From contig JAGXAV010000026.1 of NCBI GenBank assembly GCA_018971455.1, forward strand, positions 1 to 11,598: 11,598 nt of DNA, in the 5' to 3' direction. Every line of letters starts with the position of its first letter. Positions within the stretch are counted from its first letter, which is position 1. The notes beneath the pieces were generated by a model, which saw nothing but the letters and a program-made list of their open reading frames with translations, was not told the origin of the DNA and did no database searches. This DNA comes from Rhodospirillales bacterium (GTDB lineage Bacteria > Pseudomonadota > Alphaproteobacteria > Acetobacterales > Acetobacteraceae). Positions 1-8,869 of this stretch are shown here, in pieces. Made by a program: the position numbers and the translations under genes.

Positions 1-241
1 GCCAGTCATGTGCGCCCGGCTGCATGTCCCAGCCGAAACCCCGCGCGTCGGCAGCGCCGAAGCCGAACTCGGCGGCCATCACCATCAGCTTCTTCGGCAC
101 GCAGCCGATGTTGACGCAGGTGCCGCCCCAGAACCGCTCCTCGGCCACGCCGACGCGCGCGCCGAGGCCGGCGGCGATGCGCGCGCAGCGCACGCCGCCC
201 GACCCGCCGCCGATGACGAACAGGTCGAAATCATACGGCAC
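1..241 (-). CDS. gor: Glutathione-disulfide reductase, N-terminal part (3' end beyond left edge)
   Basis: NADPH-dependent flavoprotein that reduces oxidised glutathione in the cytoplasm. About 80 N-terminal residues are visible. They begin [16 protein letters not shown], the FAD-binding Rossmann GxGxxG motif, followed by [13 protein letters not shown] and then [15 protein letters not shown] near residues 41-55. The last is the redox-active CxxxxC disulfide signature of class I pyridine nucleotide-disulfide oxidoreductases. The downstream stretch ([16 protein letters not shown]) fits glutathione reductase better than lipoamide or mercuric reductase. The chosen start is GTG at 241. A TTG at 256 in the same frame would overlap the gabD stop codon and has a GGGGG run about 8 nt upstream, so the protein may be five residues longer. 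It is co-directional with and immediately behind gabD, so the two are probably one operon. The family assignment is firm; the start is uncertain and the C-terminal domains are not visible. Confidence 0.9.
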   Translation of the reverse strand, partial: MPYDFDLFVIGGGSGGVRCARIAAGLGARVGVAEERFWGGTCVNIGCVPKKLMVMAAEFGFGAADARGFGWDMQPGAHDW

Positions 242-252
242 GGCCGTGGCGC

Positions 253-1731
253 TCAATTTCCGATGCCCCCGAGTGCCAGGTATTTCACCTCGAGATATTC
301 CTCGATGCCGTAATGCGAGCCCTCGCGCCCGAGACCGGAGGATTTCATGCCGCCGAACGGCGCCACCTCGGTCGAGATGATCCCCTCGTTGATGCCGATG
401 ATGCCGTATTCGAGCGCCTCGGCGACGCGGAAGATGCGCCCCACGTCGCGGGCATAGAAATACGAGGCAAGGCCGAACTCGGTGTCGTTGGCCAGCGCGA
501 TCGCCTCGGCCTCGGTCCTGAAGCGGAACAGCGGCGCCACCGGGCCGAAGGTCTCCTCATGGAAAATCATCGCCTCGCCCGGCACGTCGGCGAGCAGCGT
601 CGGCTGGAAGAAATTGCCGCCGCGCGCGTGCCGCTGCCCGCCGGTGATGACGCGCGCGCCGCGCTGCAAGGCGTCGGCGATGTGCTCCTCCACCTTGGCC
701 ACGGCCGCCGCATTGATCAGCGGGCCCTGCGTGACCCCCTCCTCCATGCCATCGCCGACGCGCAGCGCCTCGACGGCGGTCTTCAGTTTGGCGGCGAAGG
801 CGTCATAGACGCTGTCCTGCACGAGGATGCGGTTGGCGCAGACGCAGGTCTGCCCGGTGTTGCGGTATTTGGACGCCATCGCCCCCAGCACCGCGGCATC
901 CAGATCGGCATCGTCGAAGACGATGAACGGCGCGTTGCCGCCCAGCTCCATGCTGGTCTTCTTCACCGTCGGCGCGCATTGCGCCAGCAGCTTCGCGCCG
1001 ACCTCGGTGCTGCCGGTGAAGGTCAGCTTGCGTACGGCGGGGTTGGCGGTCAGTTCCCCGCCCACCTCGCCGGACGGGCCGGTGATGACATTGCACACCC
1101 CGGCCGGCATCCCGGCCCGCTCGGCCAGCACGGCGATCGCCAGCGCCGAGAACGGAGTCTGGCTCGCCGGCCGGATCACCCCGGTGCAGCCGGCGGCCCA
1201 GCCCGGCCCGGTCTTGCGGGTGATCATCGCGGCGGGGAAGTTCCACGGCGTGATGGCGGCGAACACGCCCACCGGCTCCTTCTGCACGATGATGCGCCGG
1301 CCCCGCACATTCTGCGGGATGGTGTCGCCATAGACCCGCTTGCCCTCCTCGGCGAACCACTCGATGAAGCTCGCCGCATAGGCGATCTCGCCGCGGCTCT
1401 CGGCCAGCGGCTTGCCCTGCTCGGCGGTCATGATCACCGCCAGATCCTCGGTGTTGGCAATCATCAGGTCGAACAGCCGGCGCAGGATCGCCGCCCGTTC
1501 CTTGGCCGTCATCGCCCGCCAGCCGGCCAGCGCCGCCTGGGCGGCCGCGATCGCCTGGCGCGTCTCCGCCGCCCCCATCGCCGGCACCTCGCCGATTTTT
1601 TCACCCGTCGAGGGGTTGACCACCGCCAGCGTGCGCCCGCTTGCCGCCTGCACCCATTTGCCGGCGATGCAATTGGCCTCGCGGAACAGCGAGGGATCCT
1701 TGAGCGGCAGCTTGGATGCGACGTTGAGCAT
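253..1731 (-). CDS. gabD: Succinate-semialdehyde dehydrogenase, NAD(P)+ (GabD-type aldehyde dehydrogenase)
   Basis: Oxidises succinate semialdehyde to succinate in the cytoplasm, the last step of GABA degradation. The 492 aa are full length for the family. Visible landmarks are the coenzyme-site TPWNFP (161-166, oxyanion Asn164), the general-base motif MELGG with Glu262, and the nucleophile loop [11 protein letters not shown] with Cys296 plus Cys298. The C-x-C pair is typical of SSADH, and in the human enzyme it forms a redox switch. The C-terminal [14 protein letters not shown] motif is also present. An AGGAGG Shine-Dalgarno lies 6 nt before the ATG, which fixes the start. Oddities: in the cofactor-binding strand the usual KAGPALAAGC reads [10 protein letters not shown], and the Lys of the usual VLKPAS motif is Arg187 (VIRPAS). 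No GABA transaminase is adjacent, so a related semialdehyde substrate remains possible. The next gene is gor, with the stop and a possible gor TTG start overlapping. Confidence 0.9.
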   Translation of the reverse strand: MLNVASKLPLKDPSLFREANCIAGKWVQAASGRTLAVVNPSTGEKIGEVPAMGAAETRQAIAAAQAALAGWRAMTAKERAAILRRLFDLMIANTEDLAVIMTAEQGKPLAESRGEIAYAASFIEWFAEEGKRVYGDTIPQNVRGRRIIVQKEPVGVFAAITPWNFPAAMITRKTGPGWAAGCTGVIRPASQTPFSALAIAVLAERAGMPAGVCNVITGPSGEVGGELTANPAVRKLTFTGSTEVGAKLLAQCAPTVKKTSMELGGNAPFIVFDDADLDAAVLGAMASKYRNTGQTCVCANRILVQDSVYDAFAAKLKTAVEALRVGDGMEEGVTQGPLINAAAVAKVEEHIADALQRGARVITGGQRHARGGNFFQPTLLADVPGEAMIFHEETFGPVAPLFRFRTEAEAIALANDTEFGLASYFYARDVGRIFRVAEALEYGIIGINEGIISTEVAPFGGMKSSGLGREGSHYGIEEYLEVKYLALGGIGN

Positions 1732-1749
1732 GGCACGCCTCCTGGTGGG
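1726..1749 (-). promoter_or_regulatory. Strong ribosome binding site of gabD
   Basis: Reading the minus strand, a perfect AGGAGG sits 6 nt upstream of the gabD ATG at 1731-1729. It is the strongest Shine-Dalgarno in the window and suggests that gabD starts its own translation unit. It is about 80 bp behind the mipZ stop. I could not make out a convincing -35/-10 pair in that gap. Confidence 0.75.
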
Positions 1750-1813
1750 GATGTCCCTCCATTTAGGCCCAAGCCGCCCCGATGTCAGCCTGCCCCGGCC
1801 GCCGGCGTCACGA

Positions 1814-2677
1814 TCAGCCGCCGCTGGCCGCCACCGGCGCCGTCAGTTCCAGTTGCGGGGCCGGCTTGCGGATGGCGCCGATCAGGCTACGCACCTCGGC
1901 GCGGGCGGCGACGTGGCTCATGCCCATCTGGATGCCGAGGCCGGCCTCCTTCACATCCATCAGGGTCAAGCCCTGCAAATACAATTCGCGGAAAATCACC
2001 CGCTCGCCGAACCCCTTCACCGTGCGAAACCCGATCCGCTTGGCCAGCACCTCCAGCGTCGCCCCCACGTCGCGCTTGTTGCGCGCCTCGCTGGCCCCCA
2101 GCCGGTTGCGCATGACGATCCAGTCGATGCGCCCGCGATCGCGCGCGAAGCGCCGCTTGCGCGCCTGCCACACCATCTCGCTGTAGACGCTCGGCTGCAC
2201 GACATCGTGATTCTCGGGATCGACCTTCGCCAGCATGGCGAAATCGACGAAACTGTCATTGATCGGCGTCACCAGCGTGTCGGCCTGCGCATGCCCCAGC
2301 CGGCTCAGGAACGTGTCCGAGCCGGGACAATCGATCACTACGATGTCGCATGACGCCGAGAGGGCGGCCATGGCGGCGTTGAAGCGCTGCGTCTCCTCGG
2401 CCTCCGCCTCGGCCCGGCTGTCGCGCTCGCTGCGGTGCACCGCCTCATAGGCCGGCAACGGCAGCGCGAGGCGGCGCCCCTCGGCGAACACCCGGCGGGC
2501 GGTGAGGTAGGCGCTCAACGTCGCCTGGCGCGCATCGAGGTCGATCGCGCCGACCCGGTAGCCGTCCCGCAACAGGCCGACGATCAGATGCATCGCACAG
2601 GTGGACTTGCCCGACCCACCCTGCTCGTTGCCCAGCACGATCACCTGGGCCCGCCGCTCCAATGCGATGCTCGCCAT
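1814..2677 (-). CDS. mipZ: MipZ-type division-plane positioning ATPase (ParA/MinD superfamily)
   Basis: In Caulobacter, MipZ binds ParB near the origin, forms a pole-to-midcell gradient and inhibits FtsZ assembly, so division occurs at midcell. This 287-aa protein matches it along its length. It has a P-loop GNEQGGSGKST at 16-26 (Lys24 as the Walker Lys), switch I IDLDARQ (45-51, with Asp48 at the position of the Caulobacter hydrolysis Asp), and switch II VIDCPGSD (114-121). It also has the MipZ-specific TPINDSFVDF (138-147), the DWIVMRNRL region (185-193), and the VIFRELYLQGLTLMD block (227-241). The key oddity is Gln19 where ParA-family proteins carry the signature lysine (Caulobacter Lys13). 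The codon is CAG, one base from AAG. GGAG about 8 nt upstream supports the ATG at 2677. It stands apart from parAB, as mipZ often does. The family is secure; whether this copy still dimerises on ATP in the usual way is open. Confidence 0.88.
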   Translation of the reverse strand: MASIALERRAQVIVLGNEQGGSGKSTCAMHLIVGLLRDGYRVGAIDLDARQATLSAYLTARRVFAEGRRLALPLPAYEAVHRSERDSRAEAEAEETQRFNAAMAALSASCDIVVIDCPGSDTFLSRLGHAQADTLVTPINDSFVDFAMLAKVDPENHDVVQPSVYSEMVWQARKRRFARDRGRIDWIVMRNRLGASEARNKRDVGATLEVLAKRIGFRTVKGFGERVIFRELYLQGLTLMDVKEAGLGIQMGMSHVAARAEVRSLIGAIRKPAPQLELTAPVAASGG

Positions 2678-2726
2678 TCAGATCGCTCCAGTCAGGAAGG
2701 AGAGCCGGGCGCGTGGCCGCGTGGCC

Positions 2727-2748
2727 GCGCCGGGGCCGGGCCCGGCGC
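2727..2748 (-). terminator. GC hairpin behind the flavin oxidoreductase gene, possible terminator
   Basis: GCGCCGGG at 2727-2734 pairs perfectly with CCCGGCGC at 2741-2748 across a 6-nt loop. It lies about 20 nt past the stop of the oxidoreductase gene and 50 nt before the mipZ start. No T-run follows on the minus strand. Instead there are two direct copies of GCGTGGCC (2711-2726), so it may only slow polymerase or protect a 3' end. The stem itself is plain; its function is inferred. Confidence 0.4.
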
Positions 2749-2769
2749 AGCGCCATGGCCTTGCGCGCC

Positions 2770-4182
2770 TCACCGGCCGGTCAGAATGCGTTCCACGAGC
2801 TGGCGCACGGTCGGGATGAAGCCATTGCCGTAGAACGGATCGGAGGCGAAGCGGTAGGCGTTGTGGCCGGAGAACATCAGATTATGCTCCACCGCATCCT
2901 CCTGGTCGGCGCGGTGGGCGATGTCCTGCAATGTCTTCTGGATGCAGAAGCTGCGCGGGTCGGCCTTCTTTCCGGTGCTGAACTCGGGCTCGTGCTGCGA
3001 CCAGTTGGAGAAGCGGCACTGCGTCAGGCAGCCCATGCAGGCAACCTGGTCGGCGACGATCTGCTGGGCGCTCTCGGGCGTGACGAAGATCAGCGTATTG
3101 TCCGGCGTGCGCAGCGCCTCGGTGAAGCCGTGCCCCTCCCATGCCTGCACCCGCTGCAGGTCGGGCGGCGTCAGATAGACGATGCGCTTGCGCGGGCCGA
3201 CGCCGTATTCCGCCTGATGGGCGCCGATCGCCTCGGTGGTGTAGGCGACCTGGCGGTCGTTGCGATCACGCAATTCCTTGATGAAGCTGTTATTGACGGC
3301 CGAGGAATAGAAGCCGGTCGGGCTGAAATGATTGAGGAAGACATCGCCTTCCTTGAGCGTCATCAGCCGGCGCTTCCATGCATCGCCGATCGGGCTTTCG
3401 CGTGTCAGCAGCGGACGCGTGCCGAACTGGAAGGCGATCGGACCAAGCTCGGGATTGTCGATCCAGTCGGCCCATTCCTCGAGCCACCAGACGCCGCCGG
3501 CCATGATGATCGGCGTCTCGCCGAGGCCGAACTCGCGCATCAGCTTGCGCAGGGCGAGCACGCGCGGATAGGGGTCCTCCGGCTTCGTCGGGTCCTCGCT
3601 GTTGGACAGGCCGTTATGCCCGCCGGCCAGCCAGGGATCTTCATAAACCACGCCCCCGAGCAGCGAGGCGGCCTTGTGATAGGCGCGCTTCCACAGCGCC
3701 GCGAAGGCGCGCCCGGAGGAGACGATGGGGTAGTAGTGCACGTTGAACCTGGCCGCGATGTCGGACAGGCGATAGGGCATGCCGGCGCCGCAGGTGATGC
3801 CGTGGATCAGCCCCTTGGCCCCTTCCAGCACGCCGGTGATGACGCGCTCGGCGCCGCCCATCTCCCACAGGATGTTGGCGTGGATGCGCCCCTGCCCGCC
3901 GGCAATGTCGTGCGCGCGCTGCGCCTGGGCGATGCCGCCCTGGATGCCGTAGGCCACCAGCTCCTCATGGCGCTCGCGCCGCGTGCGGCCATGATAGAGC
4001 TGCGGGATGATGCGCCCGTCGGCATCGTAGCTGTCGCAGTTGACGGCGCTGAGCGTTCCGGCGCCGCCGCCCGCGGCCCAGTGGCCGGCGGTGATGCCGT
4101 TGGAGATGGCAACGCCCTTGCCACCCTCGACCAGCGGCAGCACATCCACGCCGCCCATCCGGATCGCGTTGATCGCCTTCAT
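2770..4182 (-). CDS. FMN-dependent nitronate monooxygenase-family oxidoreductase with C-terminal cysteine cluster
   Basis: A 470-aa cytoplasmic TIM-barrel flavoprotein of the nitronate monooxygenase / 2-nitropropane dioxygenase-like group (also linked to FabK-type flavin oxidoreductases). Family marks are the N-terminal nucleotide-site region GKGVAISNG (22-29), ITCGAGMP (129-136), AGGHNGL (186-192) matching the family's GGHxG with its active-site-region His, the phosphate-binding IIMAGGVWW (225-233) and FQFGTRPLLT (251-260). It is about 100 residues longer than classic NMOs. The extra C-terminal part (from about 330) contains CMGCLTQC at 382-389 and a further Cys413, a C-x2-C-x3-C plus C arrangement that could hold an iron-sulfur cluster. 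The true substrate is unknown; nitroalkane oxidation is only the family default. The ATG is preceded by GGGG/GGAG purine runs. It stands alone between hairpins, in the same direction as pnp upstream and mipZ downstream. Confidence 0.8.
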   Translation of the reverse strand: MKAINAIRMGGVDVLPLVEGGKGVAISNGITAGHWAAGGGAGTLSAVNCDSYDADGRIIPQLYHGRTRRERHEELVAYGIQGGIAQAQRAHDIAGGQGRIHANILWEMGGAERVITGVLEGAKGLIHGITCGAGMPYRLSDIAARFNVHYYPIVSSGRAFAALWKRAYHKAASLLGGVVYEDPWLAGGHNGLSNSEDPTKPEDPYPRVLALRKLMREFGLGETPIIMAGGVWWLEEWADWIDNPELGPIAFQFGTRPLLTRESPIGDAWKRRLMTLKEGDVFLNHFSPTGFYSSAVNNSFIKELRDRNDRQVAYTTEAIGAHQAEYGVGPRKRIVYLTPPDLQRVQAWEGHGFTEALRTPDNTLIFVTPESAQQIVADQVACMGCLTQCRFSNWSQHEPEFSTGKKADPRSFCIQKTLQDIAHRADQEDAVEHNLMFSGHNAYRFASDPFYGNGFIPTVRQLVERILTGR

Positions 4183-4245
4183 GCTCCGCCCCGTCCCCGC
4201 ACCACGCCGGAGTCTCCGGCCGTTTCCCCGACGAATCTAGCCGAA

Positions 4246-4283
4246 GCCCCGCCCGCGTGCACTAGCTCGCCGGCGGGCGGGGC
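4246..4283 (-). terminator. GC-rich hairpin downstream of pnp, likely terminator
   Basis: GCCCCGCCCGC at 4246-4256 and GCGGGCGGGGC at 4273-4283 form a perfect 11-bp stem with a 16-nt loop, starting 6 nt after the pnp stop codon. On the minus strand the stem is followed by TTCGGCTAGATTCG, which is only mildly T-rich. Position and stem strength make it the best terminator candidate in the window, and it would close the infB-to-pnp block. The rest of the gap up to the oxidoreductase start holds only a small 6-bp stem at 4206-4220. Confidence 0.6.
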
Positions 4284-4289
4284 CTCGGG

Positions 4290-6446
<2,157 letters not shown>

Positions 6447-6530
6447 CCCGTCTTCTTTCATCTGAGTGCGCGGCGTGGCGGCGCTGATCGGCGATCCGTG
6501 GCGGGGCGCGGCGTCTCGGGCGGCATGGGT

Positions 6531-6556
6531 GCGGACTGCGGGTGCGCCGCAGCCGC
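6531..6556 (-). promoter_or_regulatory. Stem-loop in the pnp leader
   Basis: In the leader upstream of pnp, a 10-bp stem interrupted by one bulged base (6531-6541 with 6547-6556) closes a 5-nt loop. In enterobacteria the pnp leader carries an RNase III-cut hairpin through which PNPase represses its own mRNA. A similar role here is inference only. The stem sits about 85-110 nt before the preferred pnp start. Confidence 0.3.
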
Positions 6557-6621
6557 GAGCCAGGTCGCCGGAGGCGCCGCTACGCTCCCCGCGAGGAGAA
6601 CGGACCGGTCGTCAGTCATAC

Positions 6622-6688
6622 CGCCGCGCGCGCGGCGCCCGAGGCCCCATGCCCCGGGATCGGCATGGCCCCCCGCCACCATGGCGGG
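6622..6688 (-). other. Cluster of short GC palindromes in the rpsO-pnp spacer
   Basis: Three adjacent inverted repeats fill this stretch. One is a perfect 16-bp palindrome at 6622-6637 (CGCCGCGCGCGCGGCG). The second is CCATGCC/GGCATGG at 6647-6653 and 6662-6668 with an 8-nt loop. The third is CCCGCCA/TGGCGGG at 6672-6678 and 6682-6688 with a 3-nt loop. Together with the 6695-6729 stem they make the roughly 300-bp rpsO-pnp spacer highly structured. I see no credible gene in the spacer. Short palindromes are expected at this GC content, so only their density is notable. Confidence 0.35.
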
Positions 6689-6694
6689 CGACCG

Positions 6695-6729
6695 CCGCCG
6701 CGACCGACATATGGCGTCGGCCGCGGCGG
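6695..6729 (-). terminator. Long hairpin immediately after rpsO
   Basis: Fourteen base pairs (6695-6708 with 6716-6729, one of them G-U when read as minus-strand RNA) enclose a 7-nt loop, 14 nt beyond the rpsO stop. This is where E. coli has its rpsO attenuator/terminator. No T-run follows, so it may be a partial terminator, a 3'-end stabiliser or an RNase III substrate between rpsO and pnp. The pairing is visible; the role is inferred from the conserved gene order. Confidence 0.5.
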
Positions 6730-6743
6730 AAGTAAGCCAGAAA

Positions 6744-7013
6744 TCAGCGACGCAGGCTGAGGCGCGCGATCAGCGCCTCGTAGCGCCCCTGCTCCGTGCG
6801 CTTGAGATAGTCCAGCAGCCGGCGCCGGCGGCCGACCAGCATCAGCAGGCCGCGGCGGCTGTGGAAATCCTTCGCGTGGGTCTTGAGATGCTCGGTGAGG
6901 TTGCTGATCCGCTCGGACAGCAGCGCCACCTGCACTTCGGGGCTGCCGGTATCGCCCGGCTGCTTGGCATGCTCTTGGATGAGCGCCGTACGGCGCTCCG
7001 CGGTGATCGACAT
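6744..7013 (-). CDS. rpsO: 30S ribosomal protein S15
   Basis: Primary-binding small-subunit ribosomal protein that contacts the 16S rRNA central domain. The 89-aa product is exactly the family length and alignable throughout. It includes [17 protein letters not shown] (20-36), the [18 protein letters not shown] segment with the conserved His/Asp/Ser RNA-contact residues (40-57), and [11 protein letters not shown] (61-71). AGGAGA sits about 8 nt before the ATG at 7013 and decides the start; an upstream in-frame ATG would give a non-homologous extension. It lies 63 bp behind truB and in front of pnp, the standard bacterial order. In E. coli, S15 represses its own translation through a leader pseudoknot. 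I did not find one that I can defend here. Confidence 0.97.
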   Translation of the reverse strand: MSITAERRTALIQEHAKQPGDTGSPEVQVALLSERISNLTEHLKTHAKDFHSRRGLLMLVGRRRRLLDYLKRTEQGRYEALIARLSLRR

Positions 7014-7076
7014 CGTGTACTCTCCTGATCGGGGTGGATGGGTCACGTCGGCCGCCCGCCGCCCGCGAGGGGCCGG

Positions 7077-8003
7077 TCAGAGCATCCGTTCGGGCTTCAG
7101 CCAGCCACCTTCCAGCCGGCACAGCCCGAGCACGCGGTCCCCCGCCATGGCGCGGGCCAGGCCCCCATCGGGGTCGGCCGCCCGTGGAATGCGGCCCATC
7201 AACGCGACCAGGCTGATTGCCTGGCCGTGCGACAGGCCGTAGGCCTCCGCCTCGGTCAAAGCCAGCGCCGGGATGTCGGCCAGCGCGGTTGCGACCGGAA
7301 GCAGGAAGTCCGGGGAGACCGGCGGGGTATCCTCCGCGCGCTGCAATTTGTCCAGCATAATCGCCTGCGCCTCGCCGAACGGGCCGACCCGCAGGCGGCG
7401 CAGGGCGGCCACATGGCCCACCGTGCCGCACGCCAAGGCAAGATCGCGCGCCAGGCTGCGCATATAGACGCCCTTGCCGGACTGCACCTCGAAAACCGCC
7501 GTGTCGGCGTCCGGCCGGGCGATCAGCTCGAAGCGATCGACCCGCGCGGGCCGCGCCTCCAGCGCCGGGGGCGTGCCGGCACGGGCCAGGTCATAGGCCC
7601 GCTCGCCGGCCACCTTGATGGCAGAATAGGCGGGCGGCACCTGCATGATGTCGCCGTGGAAGGCCGGCAGGGCGGCGGCGAATTCGGCATCGCTCGGGCG
7701 CACCGGCGACGTCGCGGTCACCTGGCCGTCGGCATCGTCAGTGTCGCGCGCCTCGCCGATGCGCAGGGTGAAATGGTAGAGCTTGGTGCCGTCCATCACG
7801 TACGGCACGGTCTTGGTCGCCGCCCCGAACGCGATCGGCAGCAGCCCGGTGGCGAGCGGGTCGAGCGTGCCGCCATGGCCGGCCTTCTGCGCGCCGAACC
7901 AGCGGCGCACGCGGTTGACCACATCGGTGCTGGTCAGCCCCTGCGGCTTGTCGACGATCAGCCAGCCATCGAGCGGCCGGCCCCGTGGGCGACGTTGTCT
8001 CAT
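7077..8003 (-). CDS. truB: tRNA pseudouridine-55 synthase
   Basis: Converts U55 in the T-loop of nearly all tRNAs to pseudouridine and acts as a tRNA folding chaperone. The 308 aa are normal length. The N-terminal DGWLIVDKPQGLTST is the family opening. Motif II GHGGTLDPLATGLLP contains the nucleophile at Asp48, the same number as in E. coli. Tyr76 in KLYHFTLRIG matches the active-site Tyr. The YSAIKVAGERAYDLARAG block and SGKGVYMRSLARDLA follow, then a short C-terminal domain of PUA type. AAGGAAG shortly before the ATG supports the start. Unusually for this cluster, rbfA is not directly upstream. About 1.2 kb carrying two opposite-strand genes separates them, so truB must either be read through that region or have its own promoter, for which I saw no clear boxes. 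Confidence 0.96.
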   Translation of the reverse strand: MRQRRPRGRPLDGWLIVDKPQGLTSTDVVNRVRRWFGAQKAGHGGTLDPLATGLLPIAFGAATKTVPYVMDGTKLYHFTLRIGEARDTDDADGQVTATSPVRPSDAEFAAALPAFHGDIMQVPPAYSAIKVAGERAYDLARAGTPPALEARPARVDRFELIARPDADTAVFEVQSGKGVYMRSLARDLALACGTVGHVAALRRLRVGPFGEAQAIMLDKLQRAEDTPPVSPDFLLPVATALADIPALALTEAEAYGLSHGQAISLVALMGRIPRAADPDGGLARAMAGDRVLGLCRLEGGWLKPERML

Positions 8004-8089
8004 TTGCTTCCTTGCCGGCAGTCGTGAAACTCTGGGACGGAAAATCCAGGCCGGCGCCCGCCCGGCCGCAGACCGTGAAGGGCCGCGCG

Positions 8090-8869
8090 ATGACAGAGCC
8101 GAGCAGCGCGACGAGGACCGGCCCCAGCCCGGGCCAGGCCGCCGATCGCACCGGCGCGCGGGCGCTCGACAGCGCGCTCGAACAGCTCGAGGTGCAGGCC
8201 GCGGCCTTCGCCGCGCGCTTCATTCCCGACGCCGCGACCCGCGCCGAATATCGCCGCGCGGTGGTCAGCGCGGTCGATGATATCCGCCACGAGGTCGACC
8301 GCGGCCAGATCAGCCTCGAGCAGGGCGCCACCCGCGCCGCCACCCTGCGCAACCAGATCATGGAATGGGCAAGGGCGCGGACCTCCGATGTCGGGCTGGC
8401 CATGGCGCGCGAGCTGAAGGCCGAAGGCGTGAGCTTCGAGGAGCTGGTCGCCAGATACGCGCTGCGGAAATTCGGCAAGACGGCGGCCGAGCTGACCCTG
8501 GACGAGCGCAACGCGGTGATGCGCACCATCCTGCTGAAGGCCGCGCGCACCAACCCCGAGGTCGACGCGCTGCTGCGCGGGCTGGGCGCCGCCGGGCGCG
8601 GGCTCGCGGCCCTCAGCCTCGGCATCATGGTCTACGAAGTGTTCAGCGCGAAGAACAAGGTGCGGGCCGCCGGCCACCAGGCAGCCCTCCTCGGCGCAGG
8701 CCTGGCCGGCTCCTTCATCGCCGGCGCGGAGGCCACGGCGCCGGCCGGGCTGGTGTGCGGGCCGGCCGCACCGTTCTGCGTCGGCGTCAGCGCGCTGGCC
8801 GGCGGCGTGCTGTTCTCGCTGGCCGCGGATTTCGCCTGGCGCCGGGCAACCGGCAATGACGACGACTGA
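8090..8869 (+). CDS. Unrecognised 259-aa helical protein with glycine-rich hydrophobic C-terminus; possible membrane-active effector
   Basis: No family is recognised with confidence. Residues 1-25 are polar and low in complexity. About 26-165 are predicted, by amphipathic patterning, to be soluble helices (ALDSALEQLEVQAAAFAARF; RNQIMEWARARTSD). From about 170 on there are three hydrophobic stretches: 170-184, 197-222 (LLGAGLAGSFIAGAE, small-residue rich) and 228-249. Cys223 and Cys230 flank GPAAPF. This soluble-helix plus glycine-zipper hairpin layout recalls pore-forming ends of colicins and polymorphic or type VI effectors, but that is inference. No signal peptide is seen. The start is ATG at 8090 with GAAGGG about 9 nt upstream; an in-frame ATG at 7985 lies inside truB and is unlikely. 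Its end overlaps the next gene by 14 nt. It is the only plus-strand unit in the window. Third-position GC and coherent helical patterning support a real gene. Confidence 0.8.
   Translation: MTEPSSATRTGPSPGQAADRTGARALDSALEQLEVQAAAFAARFIPDAATRAEYRRAVVSAVDDIRHEVDRGQISLEQGATRAATLRNQIMEWARARTSDVGLAMARELKAEGVSFEELVARYALRKFGKTAAELTLDERNAVMRTILLKAARTNPEVDALLRGLGAAGRGLAALSLGIMVYEVFSAKNKVRAAGHQAALLGAGLAGSFIAGAEATAPAGLVCGPAAPFCVGVSALAGGVLFSLAADFAWRRATGNDDD

Noticed and set aside
313..2115. 600-codon open frame on the plus strand across gabD and mipZ
   Set aside because: It is antisense to two well-recognised proteins. The product is Arg/His/Gly-rich with no domain, as expected from the complement of high-GC3 genes.
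2711..2726. Two direct copies of GCGTGGCC
   Set aside because: Only two copies of an 8-mer; too short to call a repeat element or an iteron set.
4206..4220. GCCGGA/TCCGGC stem with 3-nt loop before the oxidoreductase gene
   Set aside because: Only 6 bp; such stems arise often by chance at this GC content, and no regulatory context is visible.
6447..6461. ATG five codons upstream of the chosen pnp start
   Set aside because: No Shine-Dalgarno precedes it, and PNPase proteins normally begin at the [12 protein letters not shown] sequence. It cannot be fully excluded.
6458..6682. 74-codon minus-strand frame in the rpsO-pnp spacer
   Set aside because: Pro/Arg/Ala-rich, spans several hairpins and has no homology signal. 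It is most likely chance in GC-rich DNA.
7985..8089. Upstream in-frame ATG that would lengthen the 259-aa plus-strand protein by 35 residues
   Set aside because: It begins inside the truB coding region. The added residues look non-coding, and a purine-rich site precedes the ATG at 8090.
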